Source of the DNA: Copromyces sp. CBS 386.78
Taxonomy: Eukaryota; Ascomycota; Sordariomycetes; Sordariales; Sordariaceae
DNA: 64,000 bases
NCBI GenBank assembly: GCA_030685235.1
Contig: MU839183.1
Location: 62,001-126,000, forward strand
Direction: 5' to 3'
Part shown: one piece after another, positions 43,607 through 57,120 of the stretch
Layout of the letters: each line of letters opens with the position of its first letter
How positions within the stretch are numbered: the stretch's first letter is position 1
Program-made: the position numbers and the translations under genes
The notes under the pieces: model-generated
Databases searched by the model: none
The model's input: the letters and a program-made list of their open reading frames with translations, nothing else
Told to the model about the DNA's origin: nothing

Positions 43607-46036
43607 ATGGCTTCCCAGGACTCCAGACTGTGCATCTTTTGCCGAGAGCTTGAGCCAGCCTTATCACCATGTCCCTTTGTCCAGAGGTCCCAAGCTAAAG
43701 GCAATGAGCCGGGACTCTCTGAGCCAGAGGTGCAATTCAACGAGCTCTGCCCCCTCTCTGTCGACGATGAGAAGCTGCTCAAACAACTTCAAGACAAGCC
43801 CAGCTCGCTTTGCAAACGATGCGCCGACTACGACCCGCTTAAGGCCTTTGAGCTCGCTGAGCCTCTTCCCAGTGGTCTACTACCCGTAGACGGCAATGAA
43901 TTCAGAGAGTATCTCGCCGGCATCAAGGCCTACGAGCTCGACCTCGGCGAACTTGGTTCACTTGGCTTGTCTGCCTCCTGTCCCTTCTGCCGACTCATAT
44001 ACCGCATCATGCCCACCAAAGGCATACGTCCTGACACCACAGGCATGAAACTAATCCCTTATCGAGCCTATGTCCGGCATACCGGGTGGGAGTACCTCCC
44101 TGAGAAGACCAGGGTTCAAAGTGCCATCTTCCTGGGCTTACGCCATCTCAGTCACATCGTCCATGGCATCCAGGTGCCTTTGCTCTTCGCGGATAACGAA
44201 CCGGGGGTGCGAAGCCCGGAAATGACAGGCCCTGCCATCTGTTTGGCCACTGAAGACACCTTTCCCGGCCGACAAGAGTACAATGGGCGGTTGGTCGAGC
44301 CGTATGTTGACTTTGAGTTCGCCAGGAACGGCCTCGATGTTTGCTGGAACAACCACAAGGAGTACTGCATCTCCACAAGACCCGAGGAACTGTTTACGAC
44401 CAAGATGATTGATGTTCTTGAGCGCAAGGTGGTCCCTTACCCGGAAGGATGTGAGTATGTGGCTTTGAGCTACACATGGGGCGGGGTCATGCCGGAGGAA
44501 GGAGCTCTGGACAAGAGGACTTTGCCACAGACTATCGAGGACTCCATCACTGTCACCAAGAAGCTTGGGAAGCGGTATCTGTGGGTACGTAGTACCCCCG
44601 CCTATGTCGACCAAGTGAGCTGCACTGCAGAACGTGAACTGACAAGGAATCATTCCAGGTCGACGCCCTCTGCGTCAACCAGAAGCCCTGGGACACGCTG
44701 TCCGACCAAGAGCAAGCCGAAAAGACCCAGCAACTCGCCATGATGGACCTCATCTACCAATGCGCCGCGGTAACCCTGATCGCCCTCTCCGGCCAGGACT
44801 CCAACGCCGGCCTGTGCGGAGTCGCCCGTCCCCGCGAGATGCAGCTACAAGAGACCATCAACGGCCGCAAGCTGTTCACCATCCCCGCTGTAGTCGAGGA
44901 CGAAATGGCCGCTTCCGCATGGGACACGCGCGCCTGGACCTTCCAGGAGGGGATGCTGTCCAAGCGGTCCCTGTTTTTCTCGGACAAGCAGCTCGGCATC
45001 TCGTGCCAGCGCTTTGGAGCACCAGATGCCTATGATCCGAGCTGCTATGGGCACTTGTCTAATCGTCCCATGGACTCGTTTAGACAGTTGATGAATGGGT
45101 TTAACCTCGTTGATAGTACCAACGTCTGTTCTCCCCTTCCATGTCCCCTTTCCATGCATCCATTGAAGCGTGCTGACAATGCAGGTGGCCACATAGGTCT
45201 CCGTAACAAACCCCCAACGCATCCTCCTCTACGCCGGTCTCATAATGGACTACACCCGCCGCCAAATGGCCTGGCCCTCCGACTCCCTCAACGCCTGCCT
45301 GGGGTTACTCTCCGCTCTGCAGCGCCGCCTCTTCCCCTCCGGATTCGAATGGGGTCTTCCCCTCCGCGAACTCCCTCTCACCCTGGGCTGGTCCCACGAT
45401 TGGCAATTTCCCGAGCCAAAGAAGCTTTCTGGGGAATCTTCGCTACCGTGGGATATCGCCCGCCCACAAAGACGCGAGGGCTTCCCATCGTGGAGTTGGT
45501 GCGGCTGGGAAGGACATGTAACCTTTGGACAGACCTCTTTGCAGGACGGCTCGCTTGTGAATGCCGGGAAGGTGCGAGGACATGGAGGAAGGAACGTGAC
45601 GAGTGATATGGTTCCTGAGTTTGTGGGCTGCGAGGGGAAGAGACTTACTGTCAGCGGATACGTGTGCAAGTTCTATATTCGCACGGAGCCTTTTAGCGAG
45701 GCGTTCCTTAGGAAGCCTGAGAAGGACGGTGAGGAACCGCTTGGGATCGTGTCGGAGAGGAACTTCCCGCATCCGTATACGCTCAAGACAGGGGAGTATG
45801 AGTGTTTGGTTTTGGAGAGGTTGAGGCACATGCATACACAGCACGAGGGGCAGGAGGAGAGGTTTGTGAAGGATACGGTGTACATGATTGTGCTGGATTG
45901 GGTCCATGTCACGAGCCAGGATGGAAACGCGAGGGGAGAGGTGGAGGTGGCGGAGAGGAGAACGTTTGTGACGGTGCAGAGTGATGTTGAGTTTGAGAAG
46001 TTCAAGCCCGTGAAGAGGATGGTGTGTTTGGAGTGA
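43607..46036 (+). CDS. HET-domain protein 2, tandem paralogue of protein 1
   Basis: Exons 43607-44584, 44659 to about 45123, and 45197-46036, giving about 760 aa. Intron 1 (74 bp, GTACGT...CCAG) joins KRYLW to VDALCVNQ, as the HET family demands. The HET domain starts near residue 285 (YVALSYTWG) and continues with DLIYQCAAVTLIAL and TRAWTFQEGMLSKR. The N-terminus keeps the same three CxxC pairs as its neighbour (C9/C12, C69/C72, C125/C128) but lacks the hydrophobic leader. Intron positions match the neighbour. The second intron is uncertain: exon 3 must begin at 45197, because a TAG lies just before it in frame, and the only in-phase donors are weak (GTCTGT at 45124 or GTTGAT at 45109). It is either atypically spliced or damaged. 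A 13-kb transposon lies 126 bp downstream. Confidence 0.82.
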
Positions 46037-46153
46037 CGGCTTGGTGAAGTTGGGTATAAAAGGGTTGAGGGCCAGACATAACGCAAGGGGCACTTCCAGT
46101 CCCCGACGGTCCTGAGCTCCTTAACAGGAAACAAAAGTCTGAATTGGGATCCT

Positions 46154-46161
46154 TTTATGTA
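46154..46161. repeat. Target-site duplication TTTATGTA of the 13-kb element
   Basis: Repeated at 59182-59189 directly after the right inverted repeat. Confidence 0.93.
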
Positions 46162-46208
46162 GAGGAAGCCTAGATACACCCACCCCAAACCTACCGGCAC
46201 CCAGTTTT
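46162..46208 (+). repeat. Left terminal inverted repeat of the 13-kb element
   Basis: Starts GAGGAAGCCTAGATACACCC and runs to CCCAGTTTT. The reverse complement is found at 59135-59181 without mismatch over 47 bp; looser similarity (GGCAGCC, GATGAC/GTCATG) continues inward. The repeats are not RIP-altered. Confidence 0.93.
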
Positions 46209-46489
46209 TTTCTGGGATCCACAAACCAGTGGGGCAGCCAGCTGGATGACAATTGATATTGAAAATCCCGTTTTTACCCGCTAAATTTCGTTTTTCTAAT
46301 ATACTAAAACATTAATCCAGCTTGGTCACTTTGCACCACCACTTTGCACGTCGCACATCAATATCAATACTCCCAAAATCAATTAATTTTGATTGCGCTC
46401 AACTCCTTTTGATCGTATGCAAACATATTTAATTAATTCGAATCGCTAACAACTGATTTGACTGATATGGGTTACGGTACCGCAGCGGG

Positions 46490-46620
46490 AGTATAAGGAG
46501 CGTATCTAGCCTAAATAGGGGGTATTTAGCCTAGATTTAAAAACTAAATTAGATTATACATCTAGCTTAAATATATTATTTAGCCTAAATAATTTTATTT
46601 AGGCTAGATACTCTAATAAA
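46490..46620. repeat. Left subterminal repeats (TAGCCTAAAT type)
   Basis: At least five copies in both directions: TCTAGCCTAAAT, TTAGCCTAGAT, TCTAGCTTAAAT, TTAGCCTAAAT and ATTTAGGCTAGAT. Similar copies occur at 58910-59000. Short repeats inside both ends are typical transposase-binding sites. Confidence 0.7.
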
Positions 46621-48650
46621 GACCTCTAATTAGTCTAAATTCTATTATCCGGTTTCTATTAGAAAATGCCCTAAAATATACGTTAGAACCGCTATATAGG
46701 CTCGGGTCTACGCTAACGCGGATATACGGACTATATATGCGGATAGGAGGCGGCTCGTTACGTTACAATTGTAAGTACTAAATTTTATCTAGTAATTTAT
46801 ATTCTGTCCCAACCCTGAATTCCGATACCGACCCTAATCCTGTAACCCCAATCCCTGCGACCCTAATCCCGCGATTCCAATCCTGCAACCCCAATCCGCG
46901 GCCCTATTCCGCGACTTTAATCTATATACGGACTACGCTAGCGGTTGCGCTTTTAGACTGCGCCCCCAATTTAGTACCGCGGTTGCGTTGTAGTACGGAC
47001 TACGTTAGCGGTTACGCTCCTAATACGGTTGTACGGCTGTACGGCTATACGGCTATACGGCTATACGGTCGTATACTGTATACTATATACCGGATTAAAT
47101 CCTATACCGACGTATAATCGTATACCGTACACCGTACACCGGATTAAATACTTACCTACGTATTATTAATATATGGTTAAAGCTATTACTACGTCGGATA
47201 TATACCCTAATAAATATATACCGGCAGAACTAACGTACTTAATATTACTATAATATTAATTTATTATAGAATTTCAGGAATAATTAAAATTAATAATAAT
47301 AAGATAAATAGAAATAATATAATAAAGAAAGAAAGAGAAATATATTAGTTTATTATATATTATAAGATCTTTCGGCGTAATTCGTTATTATTTATATAGT
47401 ATTAGTAGAATTAACCTATATTCGTACTATATAGTAGTATATTAATATATTTAGTTAATAATATTGTAAATGGATTTAGAAGGTTAAAGGGAGCCTAGGC
47501 TTAGGTACTATAGAATTTCGTATTACTTATATATCTATTTCTATTCCATTATAGAAAATATTTGTATTAATTGCGTAAAGCGTAGATAACGTATATATAA
47601 TCGTATAGTAATAATTATATATCCGGGCCTTTAGTCCGGTCTGTAAGATAAAATAAAAACCCGGAGTTCTATTCCTAACTATTAATACTTATTAATTAGG
47701 TTAACGTTCTAAAATATATTATATTACGTTTATTAAATATTAATAGTTATATTTATATAATATATTATTACGCGCTATTAGAGGACGTTAACTATATATA
47801 TATATAGTAGGGGTAAATGCCTAATATTTACTATATACGCTATTCGGTATAGAGTACGGACATTAGCGCTGTAATTTTAATTCTATTATTAATATATACT
47901 ATACTATTGTCGACTGTAGTAGGATATATATAAACGAAGAAATTAGTATAGTACGTCGTTTTTACGAATAAATTTACGGAGGAAATTCCTAATTTTAATA
48001 ATTCTTATACAAATATTTATTATAGGTACTATAATTCGGGGCGAAATTAAAACTAATTTATTTTCGAAGCGAATAATTATTATTAAATATTAAAATATCG
48101 GCTTAAAGGGTATATATATCTTAGTTAACTTAGATAATTCTTACTCTATTTATACGAAGTATATATATAAATATAGGTTGTACTATAGTAAGACTAATAA
48201 TAATAGGATCGTCCTCTACTTCCTTTATAATTTCCAAGTCTAGAATATTATATTGAATTTCGGTATAGTTAATTAATATAATAAGGGTAAAAATATATTT
48301 AGCGTTCAAATAATATTATATAAAGATATAGTCTACGCGGCCAAATTAATATTCTTTATTACGTCGGGATATATATTGAATATAGTCGCTGTATTTAAAT
48401 TTAAATTACTTATTTGAAAATTTAGAATAATAGAATTATTATTAGTATACTATTAGTATAGCGGTATTTATTACTACAATATTAAAAATATAATAAATAT
48501 TAATAATAGACGCGGCTAAGTACTATACCTAAGTATTAGAAGTATAAAGCAAAATTATCGATTATCGATAGTATATTATATATGCTATTAAAATAAATAT
48601 ATAATATTAAATACTATTTGTTATTTATATAGCCGATTAGTATTTTTAAA
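46620..48650. other. AT-rich left interior of the 13-kb element
   Basis: No gene recognised. It includes degenerate repeats of the ACCCCAATCCC/GCGACCCTAATCCC kind near 46805-46925 and a tandem TACGGCTA run near 47030-47070 (about six units). The rest is RIP-degraded sequence. Confidence 0.45.
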
Positions 48651-48659
48651 TGTAATTAA

Positions 48660-51600
48660 CAATATACGTTCGTAGGTATACGGGTAAAGACGGGGTATAG
48701 AATTATTAGTTTTATATAGTATATTAACGGGATAAATATAGCGAATTGTTTTTAATAGTAGTCGATAGCGTATAATTCCGATATAGTTAAACCAATTCTT
48801 AAATATATAAAATTAAATAAACTTCTTTATAATATACCCGTATAATAGATATCTTATAGTATAATAGCGTTATAGGCAGCCGATCTTAAAAATACCGTAT
48901 TTTTAGGTTTTGCGCTTAATATAATTATTAAAATCCTTTAATAGTATTATAATTACTAAATTAAGAAGTAGGGTTCTGGAAATAGAGTATTAATACGAGT
49001 AGGTACGTACTTATTTATAAATACGAACTTTTCTACCTATTAGACCTTTTAGTTTTCGAAGAATTTAAAGTAATTAGGCCGGTATTTATAACTGTAGTAA
49101 TATATTTACCGGAAGAATTTAATTTATTACGCTATTATATCGTTTAGGGTATTATAGCGTAATAATCGCTAACCTTTATTAACTATATATCGGGCAATTA
49201 CGTCGGGGTTTAGAATTTTATTAATAATCCTTAATAATAAATAGTCTTTATCAGCCGATTAATCTATATTAAATTTAAATTCGTTCTCTTTTTCTACTTC
49301 TATAGAAGTGGACCGGTTAAAATACGATAGTACTTTATTAAATAGGGTTGGATATTTGGCGCGAAGATCCGCTAATTGTACTATTAATTCTAGATTAGTC
49401 TTTTTATATACGTTAAATAGGGTAAAGCGTATAGTCTATTAGAAATTTAGTTTTATTAATAATACTTTTTCGATATTCGAATAATTAATTTCGTATATTC
49501 GCTTATTAAAATTTCTAATACTAATAAATAAATAATTAGTAAATAGATGGGAATAATTGTAATTAATAGGATAGGATAAATATTGGGGAATTATTAAAAT
49601 TTCTACTTTTTTATACTATTTACTACAGTTTTAATTATATCCTATAGGAACTAATAAGGGTTATACAATATATTAAGGGTTAGAGTTAAAGGGTTACTTT
49701 AATTTACTAATATTCGTTTTCGCCTATTAATATATTATAATTAATTAAAAGATTATACTCCTTCGTAAATAACAGGTAGTATATTCCTATATAGACGTTT
49801 AATTGTAATATATCGTTAAAATAACTAATAGATCTATTATTATCTAAATTATCGTTGCCGCCTTATATAATATTATTAAGCGCGGGAGTATTAGCGGGTA
49901 TATTAATTCCGGGGGTTTTAATATTCGAAATAGCTGTAGATTGAATAGTGGTAATTAATATAAATATATATAATTAATTAAATATATACCGTACCTTGTA
50001 AATAATTTCGGTTATTTTATAACGGTCCTTTTTAAGTAATTTTATTCTTATTAGAAATAAAGTGCTTTTAATTAATTTAGCTATAGTTTTAATGATTAAA
50101 TATATTAGATCGAAGCCTGTCGCCTCTTATACCTTTATATAGAATTTCGGATTAATATAGTCTTTCTTTAGTTAATATATTAATAACGCCGGTATAATAA
50201 TTAGTTAACGGCTATAATCCGAGATTTTAAAACTTTTTAAATAGTAGAAAACGGATTAGAAGTATTATTAGCTAGGTGGGAAAGGCTATAATTATAATTG
50301 TATAATATATTTTACTTTTGTGGTAAGAATTAATATTAATTTAATAAGAAGTATATACGCTAAGTTCAATAGGTTATTAAATTTAGAGTACGCTATATTT
50401 AACGAACAATTTATAATTAGATTTAATATTGGCGATAATTAAGTAAATATAGGAAACGGGATATTAATCCCCTATTAAATATTATACGTCTTTATAGCAA
50501 TAGTATTTAGCGAAGTTATAAATTAATATATCTCTATTATTTATAGGTAATACCGACCGTAATTAATAATATTAAAGTTAATTTGTGCGTTGGGGTCGCG
50601 ATTAACTTTATTAATTATTAAAAATGTAAAATAATAATAATAAAATCTAATACTACGTAGGCCTTTAAAACCGTTATTTTTAATTTATTAGGGTATATTA
50701 CTAGTATAGTATATAATAAATATATATAATCGAACCGTATCTTTGCCTGGGATATTAATAATAATACTTTCGTTGAATTATATTATTATTTTTATAGCCT
50801 TCGTTATATCTTTAAAATTAAATCCGTAAAGCCTGAAGATTATAAAGAATATACTCTTTAGCCGTATACGCTCGTTTATTAGTAATTTAATTAGTATAAT
50901 ATAAAACCTTATTAAAGTATAGTATAAATTTCGGAATATATTAAAACTATTAATAAAATTAATATACGGAAAAGAAATTATAAATATAGCACCTTCGCAA
51001 TCTTAGTTCTAATAATCTTTAAAATATTTATAGGACTAATATTCGAGTTTAAATTCTATTCGAATAGGATAGGTATAATATATTAATACGATCTTTCGAA
51101 TAGATTTATCCGCTATACGTTATATTATATAATAATATATAACTTTATCCTATATAATTCTAAATATTAGTTTATTCGTATTATATTTCGTGAATTGTAC
51201 TAGTGGTTTTATTTTACCGAATTTTAGCCTATTAACCGGGATATTCGTTAAATTAGTATAATCTTCGCTAAAATATCGATTTAAATAAATACCAGCCTCG
51301 ATATAAGAATAGACTATAGTTTCTAGGATATAAATTGATTTTAATAAAAGGATTAGCTCCCGTTTCTTTTATTCTAGCGCGATATCGAAGCTTTCTAATA
51401 TAGCCGCCCTACGCTTATACGCTTTATATATTTTTAAATAGAGTCGATTTATATTTGTCGTATATAGATCTTTCCGATAATTAAACCCAAACCCGAATAT
51501 ACGCCTAATATATACTTTCGTATAAATATATTCGTTAGGAATATCGTTATATATAAGTATATATTAATCCGAGGTTTTTATATATTTATAATATACCTAA

Positions 51601-53160
51601 TTACTAGGAAAGATAGGGGGTCCTTTAGTATCGTTATTTAGTATAATATACGTGTATCGATTATCGGTAGTGCGTACGGATAATAATTATATATACGACT
51701 CGAAAAATTCGCGGGGTATATCGACGAAATGACCTAAACCGTAATAAGTTCGCTTATAGAGGTTAAAAACTATTAAATTCCAAAATAGGGTAAATAGGTC
51801 TAAAAAGGTTAATTTAATCGTTATTATTAGCAGCGGGATATTGAATTCTATATTGTTCGTATCCTTTTAAGTACTTTTAAACTTTTTTAACTTTATATTT
51901 ACCTAATTTACTATCCTACAATTTATAGTATTCTTTACTATATTAATTACTTTTCTTATTTCCTTTCGTATTCGTATCGTTTTAACCTTTTAACGCTCGT
52001 CTACTTTTAAATTCTCTAATAATATTAACACCTTTAAAATATTTAAAGGAATTTTAGCTTTTCGTATATTTATTATTAATATATAAGCTTATATATTATT
52101 TTGCAACGTTAATAATTATAATAGTAATTTTAATATTATTTAAAGAATTTGACTATTATCGCTAATTACCTAAAGAAAATATTCTTTTAATATAGTCTAA
52201 TTCTATCGATTAAGACTGATTAAGTCCGTAAATATTACTAGGACTATTTCGAAATCGCTTATTTATATTAATTTATTTTATCGAATAGGTATAAATATTG
52301 AAATATTATCCTTTACCTATAGATATATCGGCGTCGGATTCTATAATTCCCCTTCTCCTTTTTCGATGGGAGCGTTAATTTTATTAAATAACTCTATTAC
52401 GACGATAATACAATCTTTATAACCGTTAGTACTTAATATATTATCGAATAATATACCTACTATTTCGGCTTAGATTATAATATCCTTAATTTCGCCTTCT
52501 CGAATATTATTGATATCAATTACTATTAGAATATTAATATATACCTATTTATTAATCTTTTGTTCTATATTATATAAATACCAATTTATAATCGTTATTA
52601 AAATATAATTTAGACTCCAAACTTTATTCGCTAGTAGGGGAAAGTAGTTAATTTAGCCTAATAATTTTATACTAGTCGATATTTTATATATTATTATCCT
52701 AAATTAATACTACCGCCTATTCGACCGATTCTTCGACCGACTCGCCGATTTACAATATATTTCTATTGCTAGGCGGCGAAGTTAGGTCTATTATCGGGAT
52801 ATTACCGTTGGAATTTAATTATAGCGTATTACTTTCATTGTTATTATAATCTTAATATTAGGTATTTAATTTAAATTATTTAAAATTATATTACGTTTAA
52901 ATATTAGTATATTCCTTCCTACTTCTTAACTTTAATTTAAATTTTAAGAATATTCCCCTACTTATATTAACGATAATAGTAGGCTAAATAACTAGAATAT
53001 TAGTACAATTATAGGCTCTATATATTATAAACGTTAAAATCGATACGAGTACGGGGTAAATTTTAAATTTTGCTATCGTTTAGAAATTAAACGAAATCGA
53101 ATATTAAACCGCCCGATTACTAGATTATTAACCTTCTATTACTAATTAATTACTCTGCGA
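48660..53160 (-). pseudogene. Large decayed minus-strand gene of the 13-kb element
   Basis: One frame is continuous from about 53160 to 50520 (about 880 codons), interrupted almost only by TAA and TAG, as expected from RIP of Gln and Trp codons. It contains IPIIDLTSPPSNRNI followed by an acidic GESVEESVE stretch near 52800-52720, and SRRALKG near 51990. Below about 50.5 kb coding character continues in other phases (GINIPANTPALNN near 49900; LADLRAKYPTLFNKVLSY near 49375), which suggests introns or small indels. The original protein probably exceeded 1,200 residues. I recognise no family; being the largest gene it is the best candidate for the transposase, but no acidic catalytic triad was identified. 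Confidence 0.6.
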
Positions 53161-53899
53161 CGTAACGTAATACTTAATTGGGCAATTAAGTAATTGGGCA
53201 ACTACTATTTATTTAACCGCTATTTATTTAACCGCTATTTACTCAAAATATTTTACTATAAAAAAGAAATTAGGCTATATTTTTTTGAAAATCCAAACCC
53301 TCCCGACTTTTAACTCCTCCCGATTTTATTTAATTAAATAAATTACAATTAATAATTAATATAAAATTATTATATTGTAGATAGGCGGGGTTTCTATTAT
53401 TTATAAGAGCCCCTCTTTTTGTATTTATATTTCCTCCGTTTAAAAATTAAAGTTTAATATAATTGATAATAATAATAACGGCCCCCCGCCGCCTTCGCGC
53501 ACTATAAATAACGCTATTAATATTAAATATAAATATAATACTACGACGGCCGAAATAAATAATATATTTTAATATAGGATTTTATAATTAGCGAACTAAA
53601 TACGGATAATTAAGCCGCTATTTAAGTATAATAGCCGTAATCGATATTAATACAAAGTCCTGCGCTTAATTCTACGCGTAGATTTATATACGGCTCTACT
53701 TGTACTTATAAATGTAATTCTATATATCCGATTCCTAATTCGTAATAAATATTACCCTATATATTATAAAATTCTATACTTCCTCCCCGGCCCTATAAAG
53801 TTAGCCGTAGTAGTTCGGTTCTAAAAAGTAGACGAAAAAAGGCTAATATAATATAAATTATATTTATATACCTTAAAAAACCTATAATAATTACCGGTC

Positions 53900-56800
53900 T
53901 AACATTAATCTCTATAGGACCCTTTTAAATATATACCTAAACGCTTTCAAACTATTTAAATAATCTAACTTCTTAAAAATTCTATAATTAAACTTTAATA
54001 TCCGCTTTACTAATATTATATAGTAGCCCGACCTAAATTAGCCAACGTACGAAGATATAATATATATAAAGAATAAAATTAATATATTAAATTATAAAGT
54101 ATTTTTCGTATTCTATTCTTCTATACTCTTAGCTACGGTCGTATATAAAATATACTTAAATATTCCAATACTCAGCGAAATATTCTTTAAACTATATATA
54201 TATATACGAACGAAAATTATAATATTATAAAATAAGAATTCCTATAGAACCATTTCTATAAAATAATTATTAACTAAATTAGAAATTTTACTAACGATTT
54301 TCGATTTAATTTAAATTATATAGATTTTAATAATTCGGGTTACTTCGAATAAGAAAATATTATATATACCCGACGATAAACGTTGTCTAAATTAAATAAT
54401 TAATTATATTCCTACCTATTCTCGTATATTACGCCGTACTTAAATTAGGAAAAGAATTTCTTCGATAGAATATCCTTTATATAGTTCTACTTTAAAATAA
54501 TATATATTACTATATTCGAAGAAGTAACTATAATATATATATTAGAACGGAATTATCTTAATAAAATAGGCCTACAATACGTTAAATAGAAATATAAGTC
54601 TAAAGCGTAATTAAAATTAGCAGAATCTTACTTTATTTATAATAATAAATTCGAAAAAATATATATTTATCCGCAATTTACCTAGGTCGGATTAAGAATT
54701 TTCAAATAATAAATACCTACCCCTATTATTATCCTTAAAGAATTATAAATTAAACCTATAATATACTAATAATAAAATTACCCTTTATTAAAATTATTAC
54801 CTCCTATCGTTATATTTTCTTCTAAATTATTTATGGAATTGTTATTAATATTAAAATTTACCGCCAATAATAATATGGCTACCGTTATCGTAATATAATT
54901 AAAAGACCTATTTACTAATTCCCCTACTAATAAAGGGATAATTCTCTATAATAATTCCTTATTATTCATAAAGTAAAACTAGCGTAGTAATTCCCCGAAT
55001 AATTCGAATTTATTATCGGAAGAAAAGTAATTATCGAAATGGGTATATACTAAATCGCCTCCTTCGTAACTATAAATAAGCGCCAAAGAGCGACCTACAA
55101 TTATTAAAATACTAATTTTAAATAATTTAAAGCGAAGGTATTTAAAAGAATAGCTATAAGAATAATTTAGCGATTCAAATATTATTATAAATAAATATAA
55201 ACTTATAGTATATATTAATACGGCTAAAAAAGATACCCGTAATTTTAATAAATTATTTATAAAAATAATATAATTTATTCGTCGTTTAAAGAATAACTTA
55301 TTTAATTTTCCTATTATACCCGAATTTAATATACCCGAAATTACTATACCTATTACTAAGCTTAAAATTACTCTTATACAACTGCCCCAAATCCTAATAT
55401 AATAAAAGAAAATTATAAATCTTCGGCCTTTAACGCTAATACCTAAGAAAATCACCTTAATACTTTTACTGAAATATATATAGCTAAATATATAGAAGCT
55501 AAAAGTTACTCCTGCTGTGGAATTACCCGTATAGGAGATTACTATTCCGGTACCAATTGTACTAAAACTTGCCCCCGTTACCGATAAGCTTCCCGTTACT
55601 AATAAGCCTCCTATATAACTATTAACGCGGCTACCCTTTTATATACCCCCTATTAACTATTTTGTATAAAATATTATTCGTCGTAATATCGAAATAGAAT
55701 TCGCTAATACCGAAAAGATACTTCTTAAAAGAGGATAATAATATAAGTTAAAAGAAATATATACGGCGTATAATATAATTGGTAATAATATAATAATTAA
55801 ATATTAAGCCGGCTAATAAAAAGTAGTTAAAAAATTTATATAATAATTTATCTAATTAACCTTATTACCCCTATTATTTCTAGAGGCGTTATTTCTAAAG
55901 GTATTTAAAGAACTAACCCCGCTTTCTATTACTAAAGAAAATTATAAAAAGTTCTATACCGAAGTATTAATAAAAATATAAACCGACCCGAACTTACTTA
56001 ATAAATATTATTAATTATTTATAAATATTAAAATCGTAAACGAAGAGGCCTAAAATTACCTTATTTAAGAATTCAAATTAAACTTCCTTAAAAATACTAT
56101 AATTAAGATTTACTAAGAATAGGAAATAAATAAAGTTAAATTAGAACGAGAACGTTAAAATAAGGAGCGTACCTGTTAACGGGAAGAAGTAACGCACTGT
56201 AAACGAATTGAAAATGAAGAGGAGAAGATTAAAAAGGCTATTAAAGAGCATTATCGTTTTAAAAAGAAAGAAGAGGCTATTCGTACTATAAAGGCTGCTC
56301 GTACTATAAAGGCTGTTCGTACTATAGAGGTTGCTCGTATTATAGAGGCTGCCCGTTTTACTGCCGAGGCTAAAGAAAAGGCCGATAAAGAGGAGGCTAC
56401 CTATCTTATAGAGGCTGTCCGTCTTACTATATAGAAGAAGGCGGATAAGGAAGAGGCTGCCCGTATTATAGAGGCTGCCCGTATTATAGAGGCTGCCCGT
56501 CTTAATACTTAGAAGAAGGCGGATGAGGAAGAGGCTGCCCGTATTGTAGAGGCTACCCGTCTTGCTGTATAGAAGAAGGCGGATAAGGAAGAGGCTGCCC
56601 GTATTATAAAGGCTGCCCGTTTTACTGTTTAGAAGAAGGCGGATGAAGAAGAAGTTATTCGTATTATAAAAATTGCCCGTTTTAATGCTTAGAAGAAGGC
56701 GGATAAAGAAGAGGCTGCCCGTATTATAAAGGCTACCCGTATTATAAAATTATCCGAATTATTTTCTCCGCTATAATTATTATTGTATTTACTGCTTAAG

Positions 56801-57120
56801 TTAGCTAAGTTAATTAAGCTATTTATTATTCTCGGTATACTTAAGTAAATTTTGCTAATAAAATAATTCGAATACCGGCCGAATCCGAAATTAGTACCTT
56901 TATCCCTCCCTTTACCAGCTAATATATTATTTCCGCTAGCTATTAATATACCCGCTATTAAAACGAATATTTTCGTAGAGGTATTTATTTTTACCCGGCA
57001 ATTTCGAACCCGGTTATTATTTACCCTAGATATTGTTATATTGAAGGTACGTAGTATTAATTAATCTAGTACCCTTTTATAATAGATTATATTTATTTAG
57101 AATTTAATTAGGAGAAGTAG
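53900..57120 (+). pseudogene. Large decayed plus-strand gene with coiled-coil repeats
   Basis: A single frame holds from at least 54540 to 57000 with stops nearly all TAA or TAG. Its first part is lysine- and isoleucine-rich (LERNYLNKIGLQYVK, SAKERPTIIKILILNNLK), followed by a proline- and valine-rich region near 55500-55620 (VTPAVELPV, APVTDKLPVTNKPP). A highly charged region from about 56100 leads into a 20-residue tandem repeat at 56330-56750. The C-terminal part is proline-rich. Original length probably around 1,000 residues. The strong helix and charge suggest a structural or DNA-associated protein. No family recognised. Confidence 0.6.
56330..56755 (+). repeat. 60-bp tandem repeat encoding 20-residue coiled-coil units
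   Basis: About six units of 60 bp, each reading roughly KKADEEEAARIIEAARL with one stop (TAG for CAG) per unit. Unit length is an exact multiple of three and the frame is preserved through all copies, so the repeat was coding before decay. Preceded by shorter 21-24 bp variants (GCTGCTCGTACTATAAAG). Confidence 0.85.

Noticed and set aside
46805..46925. Telomere-like CCCTAA-type repeats
   Set aside because: The ACCCTAATCC/ACCCCAATCC units are irregular and internal to the 13-kb element, not a telomeric array.
54979..55455. 158-codon minus-strand frame that looks like a membrane protein
   Set aside because: It lies antisense to the decayed plus-strand gene of the 13-kb element. Its hydrophobicity follows from AT-rich codons.
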